DNA from: Marinovum algicola
GTDB taxonomy: Bacteria; Pseudomonadota; Alphaproteobacteria; Rhodobacterales; Rhodobacteraceae
Length of the DNA stretch: 64,000 bases
Reading direction: 5' to 3'
Assembly: GCF_900109145.1 (NCBI RefSeq)
Contig: NZ_FNYY01000007.1
Span: 62,001-126,000, forward strand
In this document: in pieces, positions 45,240 to 55,826 of the stretch
How the letters are laid out: every line of letters begins with the position of its first letter
Numbering within the stretch: the stretch's first letter is position 1
The notes under the pieces: generated by a model
Told to the model about the DNA's origin: nothing
Seen by the model: the letters and a program-made list of their open reading frames with translations, nothing else
Databases searched by the model: none
Program-made: the position numbers and the translations under genes

Positions 45240-45316
45240 GGGGGCCGTTAACCTTTCGATAACCATGGCGGGATAGCTTGAGGCCTGATTACCCTCCGCA
45301 GCGGGCGGGAACAAGC

Positions 45317-47332
45317 ATGTGGATGTGGCAGGCAATCGGTCAGGGGATCCTCGGTCAGCGGGGCGCGCTGATGCCATGGTCGCCGGTGATGCTTGCTCTG
45401 GGCATTGGGGGGTACTTTGCGCTTCGCCAGGAGCCGCCGGTCTGGGCGCTGATCGCGCTTGCCGGCTGCGCCGTGGTGGCGTTCCTGGTTGCCTGGAAGG
45501 CCGGGCCACTGCTCGGGCCCGGCCTTCTTGCTGCCGGTCTGGTTGCGGCCGGGGTGGCGCTTGCCGGCGCCCGGGCACAGGCGGTGGCCGCGCCGGTTCT
45601 GGATTTTCGCTACTATGGCCCGATCGAGGGCCGTGTTGTCGGCATGGACCGGTCGGCCTCGGGCGCTTTGCGGCTGACGCTGGACCGGGTGCGGCTGCAT
45701 CGGGTGCGCGAGGTGCCGGCCCGGGTGCGTATCTCCTTGCACGGGCCGCCGGGGGCGGTGCCGCGCCCCGGCCTGCGGGTGATGACCACCGGCCATCTGT
45801 CGCCGCCCCAGGGCCCGGTCGAACCCGGCGGTTTCGACTTTCGCCGCCACGCCTGGTTTCTCGGGGTCGGTGCGGTGGGCTATGCCCGGGTGCCGCTGGT
45901 GGTGAGCGCACAGCCCGATGGCGGGCAACCGGTCTTTGCCCTGCGCATGCGCCTGTCGCGGGCGGTTCAGGCGGCGTTGCCCGGAGAGGTCGGGGCCTTT
46001 GCCGCCGCCATCACCACCGGCGACCGGTCCGGCATGGGCGAAGCGACCAAGCAGGCGCTGCGTGACACCAACCTTGCGCATCTGCTGGCGATCTCGGGGC
46101 TGCACATGGGGTTGTTGGCCAGTTTCGTCTTTGGCGCCGTGCGGCTGGCGCTGGCGGCGGTGCCGGTGGTGGCGTTGCGGGTGCCGGGGCGCAAGATCGC
46201 GGCCCTTGCCGCGCTTGTTGCGGCGGCGGGCTATCTGGCGCTGTCGGGTGGCAACGTGGCGACGGAACGCGCCTTTGTCATGGTTGCCGTGGCCCTGACG
46301 GCCGTGCTGTTCGACCGCCGCGCGATCAGCCTGCGCGCGGTGGCGGTTGCGGCGATGATCGTGCTGATCCTGCGGCCCGAGGCCCTGCTGGGCCCGGGAT
46401 TCCAGATGTCCTTTGCCGCGACAACGGCGCTGGTGGCGGTGTTTTCGCGGCTGCGCGGCGCGCCGCAGATGATGCCGCGCTGGCTCTGGCCGTTGGTGGC
46501 GGTCATGCTGTCCTCGGCGGTGGCGGGGCTGGCCACCGCGCCGGTCGCGGCGGCGCATTTCAACCGGATCGCGCAATGGGGGCTGTTGGCCAATCTCACG
46601 ACCGTGCCGCTGATGGGCCTCGTCGTGATGCCGGCCGCGGTGGTGGCGGCCTGCCTAGCGCCGTTCGGTCTCGAGGCGCCGGCGCTCTGGTTTCTGGGGC
46701 GCGGCCTGGCCTGGGTTCTGACCGTGGCGCACGAGGTCGCCGGATGGGATGGCGCGCTGCGGCATGTGGTGGCGCCGGGCGCTCTGGTTTTGCCGCTGAT
46801 GGCCCTGGGCGGGCTGTTTTCCATGCTCTGGCGCGGCCGGGTCGCGATGCTGGGCGCGGGGCCGGTTCTCGCGGCTCTGGCGCTCTGGTCCACCGCGGAA
46901 AGGCCGGCGATCTTGATCGCCGCATCCGGCGGTCTGGTCGGCCTCACCGGCGAGAGCGGCCGGGCGTTGAGCCGCGCGCGCGGCTCCGGCTTCGTCGCCC
47001 GGGTCTGGCTCGAGAACGATGGCGACGGTGCCGATCAGGCCGGCGCTGCCCTGCGCTGGCCAGAGGTCGACGGCGGCCTGGCCTCTGCGCCGATGCCGGG
47101 CGGCGGCACGCTCTGGCATGTCGCGGGCCAGCGGGGGCGGGCATCCTTTCCCGGCTGTCGCTCCTCCGACCTGGCGGTCTTCAACACCCCCGGGCCGCAT
47201 CCGGGCGCCTGCCTTGCCTTCACTCCCGAAACGCTGCGCCAAAGCGGCGCCCTGGCTGTCACCTTCTCGGAGGGCGCGCCGCAGGTCCGCACCGTCGCGG
47301 ATCAGAGCGGGCGACGGCTCTGGACGCCGTAA
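45317..47332 (+). CDS. ComEC/Rec2-family competence protein
   Basis: A 671-residue inner-membrane protein. A DUF4131-type N-terminal domain (about 25-200) is followed by the Competence domain (about 220-490) with [22 protein letters not shown], the family's hallmark, and [16 protein letters not shown]. After the membrane part a soluble tail of about 130 residues follows. No metallo-beta-lactamase HxHxDH motif is seen, so it is of the short type. It is predicted to form the DNA-uptake channel of natural transformation. The ATG at 45317 follows GGGCGGGAA. It converges on lexA. Confidence 0.9.
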   Translation: MWMWQAIGQGILGQRGALMPWSPVMLALGIGGYFALRQEPPVWALIALAGCAVVAFLVAWKAGPLLGPGLLAAGLVAAGVALAGARAQAVAAPVLDFRYYGPIEGRVVGMDRSASGALRLTLDRVRLHRVREVPARVRISLHGPPGAVPRPGLRVMTTGHLSPPQGPVEPGGFDFRRHAWFLGVGAVGYARVPLVVSAQPDGGQPVFALRMRLSRAVQAALPGEVGAFAAAITTGDRSGMGEATKQALRDTNLAHLLAISGLHMGLLASFVFGAVRLALAAVPVVALRVPGRKIAALAALVAAAGYLALSGGNVATERAFVMVAVALTAVLFDRRAISLRAVAVAAMIVLILRPEALLGPGFQMSFAATTALVAVFSRLRGAPQMMPRWLWPLVAVMLSSAVAGLATAPVAAAHFNRIAQWGLLANLTTVPLMGLVVMPAAVVAACLAPFGLEAPALWFLGRGLAWVLTVAHEVAGWDGALRHVVAPGALVLPLMALGGLFSMLWRGRVAMLGAGPVLAALALWSTAERPAILIAASGGLVGLTGESGRALSRARGSGFVARVWLENDGDGADQAGAALRWPEVDGGLASAPMPGGGTLWHVAGQRGRASFPGCRSSDLAVFNTPGPHPGACLAFTPETLRQSGALAVTFSEGAPQVRTVADQSGRRLWTP

Positions 47333-47335
47333 GGC

Positions 47336-48037
47336 TCAGTAAGTGCGGATCAGCCCGACCAGCCGGCCCTGCACCTGAACCATGTCCTCGCGCACGATGC
47401 GGGTCTCGTAAGCGGGATTCGCGGCCTCCAGCGCGATGGCCCCGCCACCGGCGCGGCGAAACCGTTTCAAGGTGGCCTCCTGACCTTCGATCAGGGCCAC
47501 CACGATATCGCCATTGTCGGCCACGTCGGTTTCACGGATCACCACGACATCGCCATCGTTGATCCCGGCGTCGATCATCGAATCGCCTTTGACTTCAAGA
47601 GCATAATGATCCGAGCCATGGCGCAGCATCTGCCCGGGAACGGCCACGGCATGCGAGGCATGGCTGATCGCCTCGATCGGGACGCCGGCGGCGATCTGCC
47701 CCATGACCGGCAGTTCCGCCACATGCATCGGCGCGCCCTGCGGATCGCGTGGGCCGGTGCCGCCGCCATCGATGACCCGCGGCTGAAAGGCCTGCGTCGC
47801 CGCAGTCGGCGCGCCGCCAAGGGATTCCGGCAGTTTCACGATCTCGAGCGCGCGCGCCTTGTGGGCGAGGCGACGGATGAATCCGCGTTCTTCCAGCGCT
47901 GTGATCAGCCGATGGATGCCCGATTTCGATCGCAGGTCGAGCGCCTCTTTCATCTCGTCAAACGAGGGCGGAACACCGTCAGTCTGGATGCGCTTGTTAA
48001 TGAAATCGAGCAAATCGAGTTGCTTTTTCGTTAACAT
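47336..48037 (-). CDS. lexA: LexA SOS repressor
   Basis: A 233-residue repressor. The winged helix occupies about 1-65 ([37 protein letters not shown]). The autocleavage Ala-Gly bond is in [11 protein letters not shown]. The S24 peptidase dyad is Ser in [11 protein letters not shown] and Lys in [10 protein letters not shown]. On DNA damage RecA-filament contact triggers cleavage and frees SOS promoters. An SOS box lies upstream at 48074-48088, so the gene is self-regulated. The linker (about 70-110) is longer than in E. coli LexA, as in other alphaproteobacteria. Confidence 0.96.
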   Translation of the reverse strand: MLTKKQLDLLDFINKRIQTDGVPPSFDEMKEALDLRSKSGIHRLITALEERGFIRRLAHKARALEIVKLPESLGGAPTAATQAFQPRVIDGGGTGPRDPQGAPMHVAELPVMGQIAAGVPIEAISHASHAVAVPGQMLRHGSDHYALEVKGDSMIDAGINDGDVVVIRETDVADNGDIVVALIEGQEATLKRFRRAGGGAIALEAANPAYETRIVREDMVQVQGRLVGLIRTY

Positions 48038-48073
48038 GGTATTCGCCCTTCGGAATTTATTGATTTGGGTTTT

Positions 48074-48088
48074 GTTCTACGCATGTTC
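48074..48088. promoter_or_regulatory. alphaproteobacterial SOS box of lexA
   Basis: GTTC (48074-48077), seven bases, GTTC (48085-48088) matches the alphaproteobacterial LexA site GTTC-N7-GTTC exactly. It lies 37-51 bases upstream of the lexA start codon, in the promoter region. Confidence 0.85.
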
Positions 48089-48165
48089 CCGTTTTGTGTC
48101 AATGGGCCCTGTGGATAACATGTTTAGAATGCGCCCGAGAATGCCGGTGGGCGATTAAGAATTCT

Positions 48166-49344
48166 TTAACTTTGCAGTGAAATATACTCGGCCATCTCGC
48201 CGGCCTTGCGAGCGCCGTCGCGGGGCGGGCGGACAAGCAGGGCATCGGCCCGCGACAGCACGTGCAGCAGGGCGGAATCCTGTGCGGCGAAGGGCAGAAT
48301 GCCCTGCGGGGTCAGGGTTGCGCGCATGTAATGCTCGCGGGGGCCGTTGGTGGCGATACCGGCGGCCAGCGGCGCCGTGATGCGCGGTGCGGGCGCCGCC
48401 GCGAGGCCGATCATTGCGCGGATGACCGGCGCCAGAAAGACATGGCCACAGACCATGGCAGACACCGGATTTCCGGGCAGGCCCAGCATCATGGCGTCGC
48501 CCAGGCGACCGGCCATCAGCGGCTTGCCCGGGCGCATGGCGACCTTGTAGAACGCGCGCTCCATGCCGCGTTCGGAGGTGACATCCGCGACCAGATCATG
48601 ATCGCCGACGCTGGCGCCGCCGATGGTGACGACAAGATCGGCCCCGGCCGCCAGATCGAAGGCGGTGGCCAGAGAGGCTCTGGTGTCGCGGGCGATTGGC
48701 AACAGGCGCGGCGCGGCACCGAGATTGCGCAGCAGCGCATGCAGACCGAAGGTGTTCGAGGCGATTATCTGGTCCGGGCCGGGGTTTTCGCCCGGCATGA
48801 CAAGCTCGTCGCCGGTCGAGATGAGGGCGACGGACGGCCGTCGGGCCACAGTGACGCTTGCGACGTTCATCGACGCCAGGAGCGCGATGTCTTCCGGGCT
48901 CAGGCGCCGGGGCGCCGAGAGCCGGTTACCGGCACGAAAATCTCCGGCGGCGGGGCGGATGTTGGTTGCCTCGCCGAGCCCTTGCCCGAGCGTGATGACA
49001 TCGCCGTCGCGGTGCACATCCTCCTGGATCACCACGCGATCGGCCCCGGATGGCACCGGAGCGCCGGTGAAGATGCGCACGGCCTGACCGGCGCGGACCT
49101 CACCGTCGTAGCGGTGGCCCGCGGCGGCTTCGCCGACCACCTCGAACCGGGCCCCGGGCGTCGCTTCGGCTCCGATCACCGCGTAGCCGTCCATGGCAGA
49201 CGCCGCGAAAGGCGGCTGATCTCGGGTCGAGATGGCATCGCGGGCAAGTACCCGGCCGGCGGCCTCGCGCAGCGGCACCTCTTCGCCGGGCAGGCGCCGG
49301 GTCAGCGCGAAGAGGTGATCAAGCGCCTGCGAAACCGATATCAT
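48166..49344 (-). CDS. moeA: molybdopterin molybdenumtransferase MoeA
   Basis: A 392-residue enzyme inserting molybdate into adenylated molybdopterin. Family blocks are [43 protein letters not shown] (Asp-Glu), [11 protein letters not shown] (MoCF-type motif), [10 protein letters not shown] and [12 protein letters not shown]. Its start overlaps moaC by four bases. It completes the trpG-trpD-ung-trpC-moaC-moeA run. The molybdenum hydroxylase at 30693-33396 needs the cofactor it makes. Confidence 0.95.
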   Translation of the reverse strand: MISVSQALDHLFALTRRLPGEEVPLREAAGRVLARDAISTRDQPPFAASAMDGYAVIGAEATPGARFEVVGEAAAGHRYDGEVRAGQAVRIFTGAPVPSGADRVVIQEDVHRDGDVITLGQGLGEATNIRPAAGDFRAGNRLSAPRRLSPEDIALLASMNVASVTVARRPSVALISTGDELVMPGENPGPDQIIASNTFGLHALLRNLGAAPRLLPIARDTRASLATAFDLAAGADLVVTIGGASVGDHDLVADVTSERGMERAFYKVAMRPGKPLMAGRLGDAMMLGLPGNPVSAMVCGHVFLAPVIRAMIGLAAAPAPRITAPLAAGIATNGPREHYMRATLTPQGILPFAAQDSALLHVLSRADALLVRPPRDGARKAGEMAEYISLQS

Positions 49345-49817
49345 GTCGCCTCGTAACGCCCTGATTTACCGCCGTCTTTCAATTTCACGCGAATGCCGCC
49401 GATCTCCATGGCCCGGTCCACGGCCTTGGCCATGTCATACACCGTCAGCGCGGTGACCGAGACGGCGGTCAGCGCCTCCATCTCGACGCCGGTCTGCCCG
49501 GTTGTCTTGACCGTGGCGCTGAGCCGCAATCCGGGCAAATCGGGATCGGGCGTCAGATCGACAGAGACTTTGGTAATCGGCAGCGGGTGGCACAGCGGAA
49601 CGAGGCTCGATGTCTGCTTGGCCCCCATGATCCCCGCGAGCCGCGCGACGGAGATGACATCCCCCTTCTTGGCACGACCTTCCGTAATGATATCAAAAGT
49701 TTCCCGCGTCATCTTGATGTAGCCCTCGGCGGTGGCAATGCGCGCGGTCACCGCCTTGTCCGAGACATCCACCATATGGGCGTCGCCCTTGGCATCGAAA
49801 TGCGTGAGATCAGCCAT
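49341..49817 (-). CDS. moaC: cyclic pyranopterin monophosphate synthase MoaC
   Basis: A 158-residue enzyme forming cyclic pyranopterin monophosphate in molybdenum-cofactor synthesis. Signature blocks: [34 protein letters not shown] (active-site Lys and His) and [20 protein letters not shown] (with active-site Asp nearby), with [10 protein letters not shown] at the end. The start MADLTHF at 49817 overlaps the trpC stop by eight bases, and the stop overlaps moeA by four bases. Confidence 0.95.
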   Translation of the reverse strand: MADLTHFDAKGDAHMVDVSDKAVTARIATAEGYIKMTRETFDIITEGRAKKGDVISVARLAGIMGAKQTSSLVPLCHPLPITKVSVDLTPDPDLPGLRLSATVKTTGQTGVEMEALTAVSVTALTVYDMAKAVDRAMEIGGIRVKLKDGGKSGRYEAT

Positions 49818-50619
49818 TGGCGGGCACCGGGTCGGCCAGAAGGCTGCGGGTGGCGGCGGCGACATCGGCCTGACGCATCAGGCTCTCGCCGATGAGGAAA
49901 GTGCGCGCGCCGTGGCGGGCCATGTCGGCCAGATCGGCGGGGCCGGTCAATCCGCTTTCCGAAATCAGCAGCTTGCCCTCGGGCACTCGTCTGGAAAGTT
50001 CACGCGTCGTCTCAAGAGTGGTTTCGAAGGTCTTGAGATTGCGATTGTTTACGCCCAGAAGGGGCGACTTCAAGGCCAGCGCGCGGTCAAGTTCTTCGCC
50101 ATCATGCACCTCGACCAGAACATCCATGTGCCAGGAAAAGGCCGCGTCCTCGAGCTCTTGCGCCTGGGCGTCGGAGACGCTGGCCATGATGATCAGGATG
50201 CAATCGGCCCCCAGCGCGCGCGCCTCCGCAACCTGATAGGTGTCGTACATGAAATCTTTACGAAGTGCCGGCAGGCTGGTGGCATTGCGGGCTTCGGTGA
50301 GGAAGCTTTTGGCGCCTTGAAAGGAGGGAGTATCAGTCAACACGGAAAGACAGGTAGCACCGCCGGTCTCATAGGCCCGGGCCAGTTGGGCCGGATCGAA
50401 ATCGGCGCGGATCAACCCTTTGGAGGGCGAGGCCTTCTTGACCTCGGCGATCAGCCCATAGGCCTCGCGCGAGGCACGGCGCAGGGCCTCGGCAAAGCCG
50501 CGGGTGGGGCCCGCGGCGCGGGCGGCCTCTTCGACGGCAGAGCGCGGGGTCGCGGCCTTGTCGGCGGCAATCTCTTCGAGCTTGTAGGCCTTGATCTTGT
50601 CGAGAACGGTCTGGGTCAT
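49810..50619 (-). CDS. trpC: indole-3-glycerol-phosphate synthase
   Basis: A 269-residue (beta/alpha)8 enzyme. [15 protein letters not shown] holds the catalytic lysine, [12 protein letters not shown] follows, [11 protein letters not shown] holds the second Lys, VNNRNLKTF is the phosphate/substrate contact and [15 protein letters not shown] is the terminal phosphate loop. It makes indole-glycerol phosphate from CdRP for tryptophan. It overlaps ung by four bases upstream and moaC by eight downstream. Confidence 0.95.
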   Translation of the reverse strand: MTQTVLDKIKAYKLEEIAADKAATPRSAVEEAARAAGPTRGFAEALRRASREAYGLIAEVKKASPSKGLIRADFDPAQLARAYETGGATCLSVLTDTPSFQGAKSFLTEARNATSLPALRKDFMYDTYQVAEARALGADCILIIMASVSDAQAQELEDAAFSWHMDVLVEVHDGEELDRALALKSPLLGVNNRNLKTFETTLETTRELSRRVPEGKLLISESGLTGPADLADMARHGARTFLIGESLMRQADVAAATRSLLADPVPANG

Positions 50620-51269
50620 CTGCCTGTCCAGTCTATCGCGGGGTCACCTTGCTTCTTAAGCCAGTCGTTGACGCGACTAAAGGGTCGCGAACCGAAAAAT
50701 CCGCGCCGTGCCGAAAGCGGTGAAGGATGGGCGGTTTCGATCCGCAGGTGATCGGGATGGGTGAGCCGCGTCCCCAGCTTCTGCGCCGGTTTGCCCCAGA
50801 GCAGCAGCGCGCGGGGCGCGAGGTCGAGCTCGGCGAGGATCTCGGCGGTCAGACCGGACCAGCCGAGCTTGAGATGGCCGCCGGCCTCGCCGGAGGGCAC
50901 GGTGAGCGCGGTGTTGAGCAGCAGGACACCCTGGTCGGCCCAGAACCGCAGGTCGCCGGTGGCGGGGCTTTGGCCGAGGTCTTCGGTCATCTCGGCGTAG
51001 ATGTTGCGCAGCGAGCGGGGCAGCGGCGCCACCTCGGGCGCGACCGAAAAGGCGAGGCCATGGGCGTGGCCGGGGGTCGGATAGGGATCCTGCCCGAGGA
51101 TCAGCACGCGGACATCCGCGGGCGCGCAGGCCTCGAGCGCGGCAAAGGTCTGCGGTGCCGGCGGCAGGATCTCGCGCGTTTCGGCCGTCAGGGCGGCGTC
51201 GAGCGCCGGCCAGGTCTCGGCAAAGAACGGCAGATGCGCCCAGGCGGCCGGGACGGTGCGGGCGCTCAT
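50616..51269 (-). CDS. ung: uracil-DNA glycosylase, family 1
   Basis: A 217-residue DNA-repair enzyme removing uracil. [20 protein letters not shown] contains the catalytic Asp motif GQDPY, followed by LLLNTALTV, and [13 protein letters not shown] is the minor-groove loop with the catalytic His. Its four-base overlaps with trpD and trpC place it inside the trp operon, so its expression is tied to theirs. The insertion of a repair gene between trpD and trpC is unusual; see the finding. Confidence 0.95.
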   Translation of the reverse strand: MSARTVPAAWAHLPFFAETWPALDAALTAETREILPPAPQTFAALEACAPADVRVLILGQDPYPTPGHAHGLAFSVAPEVAPLPRSLRNIYAEMTEDLGQSPATGDLRFWADQGVLLLNTALTVPSGEAGGHLKLGWSGLTAEILAELDLAPRALLLWGKPAQKLGTRLTHPDHLRIETAHPSPLSARRGFFGSRPFSRVNDWLKKQGDPAIDWTGR

Positions 51270-52282
51270 GCGGCGCGGGTGGCCTGGGCCAGGGCGATGA
51301 TGCGCGCCTTGGCCGCGCCGCTGTCGATCGATTGTGCCGCCAGTTCGACGCCGGCCTTCAGATCGGCGGCCTTGTCGGCCACCACAAGCGCTGCGGCGGC
51401 ATTGAGCAGAACCGCGTCGCGATAGGCCGAGGTCTCGCCGTCGAGCAGGGCGGCGAAGGCGCGGCCGTTCTCCGCCGGCGTGCCGCCGAGGATCGCCTCG
51501 AAGGGATGTTCCGGCAGGCCGGCCTCCTCGGGGTGGATTTCGCGGTCGGTCACGCGGCCGTTCTCCAGCGCGGCAACCCAGCTGACGCCGGCGATCGACA
51601 GCTCGTCAGTGCCGTCGGAGCCATGCACCAGCCAGGCGCGCTCGGACCCCAGTGTCAGCAGGGTTTCCGCCATCGGCCGGATCAGATCGCGGGAAAAGGC
51701 GCCGGTGAGCTGGCGTTTGACGCCGGCCGGGTTGGTCAGCGGGCCGAGGATGTTGAAGATCGTGCGGGTGCCCAGCTCTTGCCGCGTCGGCATGACATGG
51801 GCGATCGCCGGGTGGTGCAGCGGCGCCATCATGAAGCAGATGCCGGTTTCGGCCAGCGCCCGTTCGGCCACCTCGGGCCCGACCATGACGTTCACGCCCA
51901 TCTGGGTCAGCGCATCGGCGGCGCCGGATTTGGACGAGAGGTTGCGGTTGCCATGCTTGGCCACCGGCACCCCGGCGCCGGCCACCACAAAGGCGGTGGC
52001 GGTGGAGATATTGAGCGTGCCCTTGCCATCGCCGCCGGTTCCGACGATGTCCATCGCGCCCTCGGGCGCCTTCACCGGGTTGCATTTGCCGCGCATCACC
52101 GCCGCGGCGGCGGCATATTCCTCGACCGTTTCGCCGCGCGTGCGCAGCGCCATCAGCAGCCCGCCGATCTGGCTCGGCGTGGCCTCGCCTTCGAACAGGA
52201 TGTCAAAGGCGGTTTCGGCCTCCTGGCGGCTCAGCGGCCGGTCGGCGGCGGCACCGATCAGCGGCTTCAGTTTCTCGCTCAT
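51266..52282 (-). CDS. trpD: anthranilate phosphoribosyltransferase
   Basis: A 338-residue enzyme joining anthranilate and PRPP. The PRPP loop [36 protein letters not shown] and the block [25 protein letters not shown] are typical. It overlaps trpG upstream and ung downstream by four bases each. Confidence 0.95.
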   Translation of the reverse strand: MSEKLKPLIGAAADRPLSRQEAETAFDILFEGEATPSQIGGLLMALRTRGETVEEYAAAAAVMRGKCNPVKAPEGAMDIVGTGGDGKGTLNISTATAFVVAGAGVPVAKHGNRNLSSKSGAADALTQMGVNVMVGPEVAERALAETGICFMMAPLHHPAIAHVMPTRQELGTRTIFNILGPLTNPAGVKRQLTGAFSRDLIRPMAETLLTLGSERAWLVHGSDGTDELSIAGVSWVAALENGRVTDREIHPEEAGLPEHPFEAILGGTPAENGRAFAALLDGETSAYRDAVLLNAAAALVVADKAADLKAGVELAAQSIDSGAAKARIIALAQATRAA

Positions 52283-52860
52283 GCCGGCACCTTCAGCAGA
52301 TCGGTGAAATTCCTGAGCAGCGCGTGGCCATGCTCCGAGCGGATCGATTCCGGGTGGAACTGGACGCCGTGGATCGGCAGATCGCGGTGTTGCAGCCCCA
52401 TGATGGTGCCATCCTCGAGCTCGGCGGTGATCTCGAGACAGTCGGGCAGGCTTTCGCGCGCGACCACCAGAGAATGATAGCGGGTGGCGTCGAACGGCGA
52501 AGGCAGGCCGGCAAAGACCCCCTTGGCGGTGTGATGCATCCGCCCCATCTTGCCATGCACGATCTCGTGGCAGCGCACCACCTTGCCGCCAAAGGCCTGG
52601 CCGATCGCCTGGTGGCCGAGGCAGACGCCCATCAGCGGAATGCCGGTCTCGGCCGCGGCCTCGACCAGCGCCAGGCAGATGCCGGCCTGATCGGGATCGC
52701 AGGGCCCCGGCGACAGCAGGATGCCGGCGGGGTTGAGCGCCATCGCCTCCTGCACATCGAGCGCGTCGTTGCGATGCACCTGAACGTCGGTGCCCAGCTC
52801 GCCGAGGTAATGGACCAGGTTATAGGTGAAACTGTCGTAGTTATCGATGAGCAGCAGCAT
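52279..52860 (-). CDS. trpG: anthranilate synthase glutamine amidotransferase subunit
   Basis: A 193-residue class I amidotransferase supplying ammonia to anthranilate synthase. [18 protein letters not shown] is at the start, [13 protein letters not shown] holds the catalytic Cys, and VQFHPESI has the His-Glu of the triad. trpE is not in this window, and the gene may also serve 4-amino-4-deoxychorismate synthase (pabA). It is first in the trpG-trpD-ung-trpC-moaC-moeA run. The promoter lies in 52861-53027, opposite the YibQ-like gene. Confidence 0.93.
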   Translation of the reverse strand: MLLLIDNYDSFTYNLVHYLGELGTDVQVHRNDALDVQEAMALNPAGILLSPGPCDPDQAGICLALVEAAAETGIPLMGVCLGHQAIGQAFGGKVVRCHEIVHGKMGRMHHTAKGVFAGLPSPFDATRYHSLVVARESLPDCLEITAELEDGTIMGLQHRDLPIHGVQFHPESIRSEHGHALLRNFTDLLKVPA

Positions 52861-53027
52861 GGGATGAACTTTGCCGTTAGGGGCTGGGAAGGGGGGCCTT
52901 CACCGCAGTATAAGGATCGGGGTATACATGTTCAGGCTTGGCCGCCAGCGTCAAGGGCGGTCGGGGCTTGCAGAGGGCGGCACCCGGTGAAAAAGAGGCG
53001 CGGTCCGGGATCGAGGAGTAGGCAGTC

Positions 53028-54764
53028 ATGGCACAGAATTTCGTGGCAGGGGCGCTCGCGGGCCTTGTGGTGGCGGGCATCGGCGCGGGGACCGTTTCGG
53101 TCCTGATGGGGCCGGTGCTGTCGCCAAGTCCGGATGTGGCCGTGGTGCCCGCCGCCGGCACGCCGCCGCCCGCCGCCGCGCCAGATGCCCTGCCGCGGGC
53201 GGGCACCGGCGATGGCAGCTCGCCGCAGGCCGCCTCGCCGGGCATTCCAGAGCCCGACTCCGGAGCCGAAGAGGCGCGCGGGCTGGCCGACACCGCCTCG
53301 ACCGGCCGGCCGGAAACCGGCGATGTGGCCGATCTCGGCCCCGGACCCGACGGCGAGGGCGCCGGCGAGGTGGTCGCCCGCGGCGTCTCGCCGGTGCAGC
53401 CCGGCACGCCGGGCACCCCGCCGGCGCGCCCCGAGGCGGATGAGCTGTCGATTTCCAACAACCCGGCACAGCCGGCGGCGCCGGCGGTGACCGAAGCCGC
53501 GCCCCGGCTGGGCTCGGCCGAGCCCGAGGCAGGGGCGGGGCCGGTGGCCCCCGAGGCCGAAGCGCCGGTCGGCGCCAGCGAGGCCGATCCGGCCCGCGCC
53601 CGGGCCGAGGCCGAGGCCGACGGCAGCATCGCCCCCGGTGCCCCGGCCGCCGCGCCCGAGGCCGCCGATGACACGCCGATGACCGCCGCCGCCCCGGACA
53701 GCACCGATCTGCCAGCGCCACCGGCAGCCGAACCGGAGGCGCCGCAGACCGCCGCCGCGCCGCAGGCGCCCGGCGGCGAACAGGCGCGGCCCAGCCCCGT
53801 GGTGGTGCCCGAAGAGCCGCCGGCGGTCATCGCCCTGGCGCCCGAACCCGCGGTGACCGAGGATTTGGCCCCCGTAGCGCCAGCCGCCGAAGAGGCGGTG
53901 CGAGACAGCCGGCCGGCCCGGCCGCAGGTCTCGTCGCTGATCGAGCGCGACGCGGGCGAGGATGGCCGCCCCGACATCGGCACCCCGGCCACCACGCTGA
54001 CCGACCGCGCGACCGGGGTGATCGTCGGCCGCCTGCCGACACTCGACACTCCGCCCGAGACCGGGGCAGCGGCCGCGCCGCGCCGCCCGGTCGAGGCCTT
54101 CGCGGTGCCGGCGGAGGTCGACAGCGACAAGCCGCTGATGTCGATCGTGCTGATCGACGACGGCAGCACGCCGATGGGTCTCGAGGCGCTCGAGGCCTTT
54201 CCCTATCCGATCACTTTTGCCGTCGACACCGCGTGGCAGGGCGCGGCCGAGGCGATGCGCCGCTATCGCGATGCCGGGTTCGAGGTGATGGCGCTGGCCA
54301 ATCTGCCCGCCGGAGCGCGGCCGCAGGATGCCGAGATCTCGCTCGGATCGGCGCTGTCGGCCGTGCCCGAGGCGGTGGCGGTGCTCGAAGGTGATGCCGG
54401 CGGATTGCAGGAAAGTCGCGAGGTCTCGGATCAGGTGGCGCGCATCCTGGCCGACAGCGGCCATGGTCTGGTGCTCTATCCGCAGGGGCTCAACACCGGC
54501 CAGGCGATCGCGGCGCGCGCCGGGGTGCCGGCGGCGACGCTGTTCCGCGACTTCGACAGCAAGGGTCAGACCGCCACGGTGATCCGCCGCTTTCTCGATC
54601 AGGCCGCCTTCAAGGCGGGGCAGGAGGGGTCGGTGATCATGCTGGGCCGGCTGCGCCCCGAGACGATCTCGGCATTGCTGATCTGGGGCTTGCAGGACCG
54701 GGCCAGCCGCGTCGCCTTTGTGCCGGTGACGCGGGTGCTGCTGCCCGAGGGGGCCGACAGCTAG
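53028..54764 (+). CDS. divergent polysaccharide deacetylase family protein (YibQ-like)
   Basis: A 578-residue protein. A membrane anchor or signal (VAGALAGLVVAGIGAGTVSVLMGPVL) is followed by about 320 residues of low-complexity Ala/Pro/Glu-rich linker (about 30-350). The C-terminal domain (about 365-578) matches the divergent polysaccharide deacetylase family (DUF610): KPLMSIVLIDDGS, YPITFAVDTAWQGA, AGFEVMALANLP and GLVLYPQGLNTGQ. It is a periplasm-facing envelope protein of unknown reaction; the metal ligands of typical deacetylases are not seen. It lies divergently next to trpG, the same neighbourhood (yibQ/trp) as in other rhodobacters. Confidence 0.85.
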   Translation: MAQNFVAGALAGLVVAGIGAGTVSVLMGPVLSPSPDVAVVPAAGTPPPAAAPDALPRAGTGDGSSPQAASPGIPEPDSGAEEARGLADTASTGRPETGDVADLGPGPDGEGAGEVVARGVSPVQPGTPGTPPARPEADELSISNNPAQPAAPAVTEAAPRLGSAEPEAGAGPVAPEAEAPVGASEADPARARAEAEADGSIAPGAPAAAPEAADDTPMTAAAPDSTDLPAPPAAEPEAPQTAAAPQAPGGEQARPSPVVVPEEPPAVIALAPEPAVTEDLAPVAPAAEEAVRDSRPARPQVSSLIERDAGEDGRPDIGTPATTLTDRATGVIVGRLPTLDTPPETGAAAAPRRPVEAFAVPAEVDSDKPLMSIVLIDDGSTPMGLEALEAFPYPITFAVDTAWQGAAEAMRRYRDAGFEVMALANLPAGARPQDAEISLGSALSAVPEAVAVLEGDAGGLQESREVSDQVARILADSGHGLVLYPQGLNTGQAIAARAGVPAATLFRDFDSKGQTATVIRRFLDQAAFKAGQEGSVIMLGRLRPETISALLIWGLQDRASRVAFVPVTRVLLPEGADS

Positions 54765-54767
54765 GTC

Positions 54768-55589
54768 TCAGGCAAAGGGCTTGTCGGGGCGCAGCAGCGC
54801 CTGATCGCTTTCGCTGAGCTGGCTGAAGGTGCGGAAACCGGCGCTGCGCCCGACCTTGAGCGCCCCCGACATGCCGCGCCCGAGATGTTCCCAGACGATG
54901 CGCGCCATGCGGTGGCTGTTCTCGCTCTCATGGGTGATGCGCGCGGTAAAGCCGGTCCAAGTCCGGTTCTCGAGCGAGGGCACCCGGTGCAGGAAGGTGA
55001 AGGAGCCGCTGGTCGCCCCGCGCCGCGCCACGATCGCCGCCACACCGCGATCCTGGCGAAAGAAGAAGCCGCCGAATTCGCGCCCTCGCGGGCTTTCCGG
55101 CAGGCCGACACGCGACATCGCCTCGCGGGCCTCATGGCCGCGCACGAAACAGAAATCGCCCAGCCGATAGACATAGACCAGCGCCTCGACGAATTTCTGC
55201 TGATCCATGAAGGACCGGCGGATGAACCGATAGAAGCCGTCCGGCAGAAGTTCCTGGCCGATCTGGGTGACTTCCGGCCCGAGAAACCCGGCCAGTTCCG
55301 GGTGCTGCATCACAAAGCCCGAAGTTGTCGCTATTTGTTCCACCGGCTCGAGCAGTATGCGCGCATCAACGTCAAAGAAGGTGCAGATACGATGCAACAC
55401 GTCGGGGCGAGGGAAACTCTCGCCGCTCAGGTAACGGTTGAACTGCGTGCGATTGATGCCAAGATCGCGGCACAGGGCTGAAATCGAAGGCGCGTCGCGG
55501 CAGAGATGTTTGAGATTTGCGCCGAACATGGCGCGCAATTCGGCCGGGGAGGCAGAAGATCGGGACAGGGTTGTAGCAGTATTCGACAA
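54768..55589 (-). CDS. XRE-family HTH transcriptional regulator
   Basis: A 273-residue regulator. The HTH_XRE domain lies at about 25-80: ISALCRDLGINRTQFNRYLSGESFPRPDVLHRICTFFDV. The rest (about 90-273) is a soluble domain of unknown ligand with aromatic-rich segments (GFYRFIRRSFMDQQKFVEALVYVYRLG). The family resembles roseobacter regulators with an uncharacterised C-terminal domain. It is divergent from the short gene at 55827. Its stop is four bases from the convergent deacetylase gene stop. Confidence 0.85.
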   Translation of the reverse strand: MSNTATTLSRSSASPAELRAMFGANLKHLCRDAPSISALCRDLGINRTQFNRYLSGESFPRPDVLHRICTFFDVDARILLEPVEQIATTSGFVMQHPELAGFLGPEVTQIGQELLPDGFYRFIRRSFMDQQKFVEALVYVYRLGDFCFVRGHEAREAMSRVGLPESPRGREFGGFFFRQDRGVAAIVARRGATSGSFTFLHRVPSLENRTWTGFTARITHESENSHRMARIVWEHLGRGMSGALKVGRSAGFRTFSQLSESDQALLRPDKPFA

Positions 55590-55826
55590 GTTTTGCGTCT
55601 CGCAGCGTATGGTCAGGTCTATTCAGTTACAAATCGCCGGGACAACTCACGAAACCGGACGATCTGAACTCCAAATGATGCTATGCCGCGTCAGCCGACG
55701 CGAATTAGCTTCAAACCTGTACCAAGCTGGCACAAATTACAAGAGCAGGTGACCCTCTACGTACCTTCGCAAGAACGAAAATTGTGCCACATTTGTCCCC
55801 AACGAGACGCAATAAAGGTGAAGGCA

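Noticed and set aside
42819-45251. 810-codon open frame on the plus strand across gltA and gltX
   Set aside because: It runs through two conserved housekeeping genes and their spacer in antisense. High GC leaves few stop codons in this frame.
55728-55743. TGGCAC resembling a sigma-54 -24 element before the frameshifted gene
   Set aside because: The required GC at -12 is absent at the right spacing (ACAAG follows instead).
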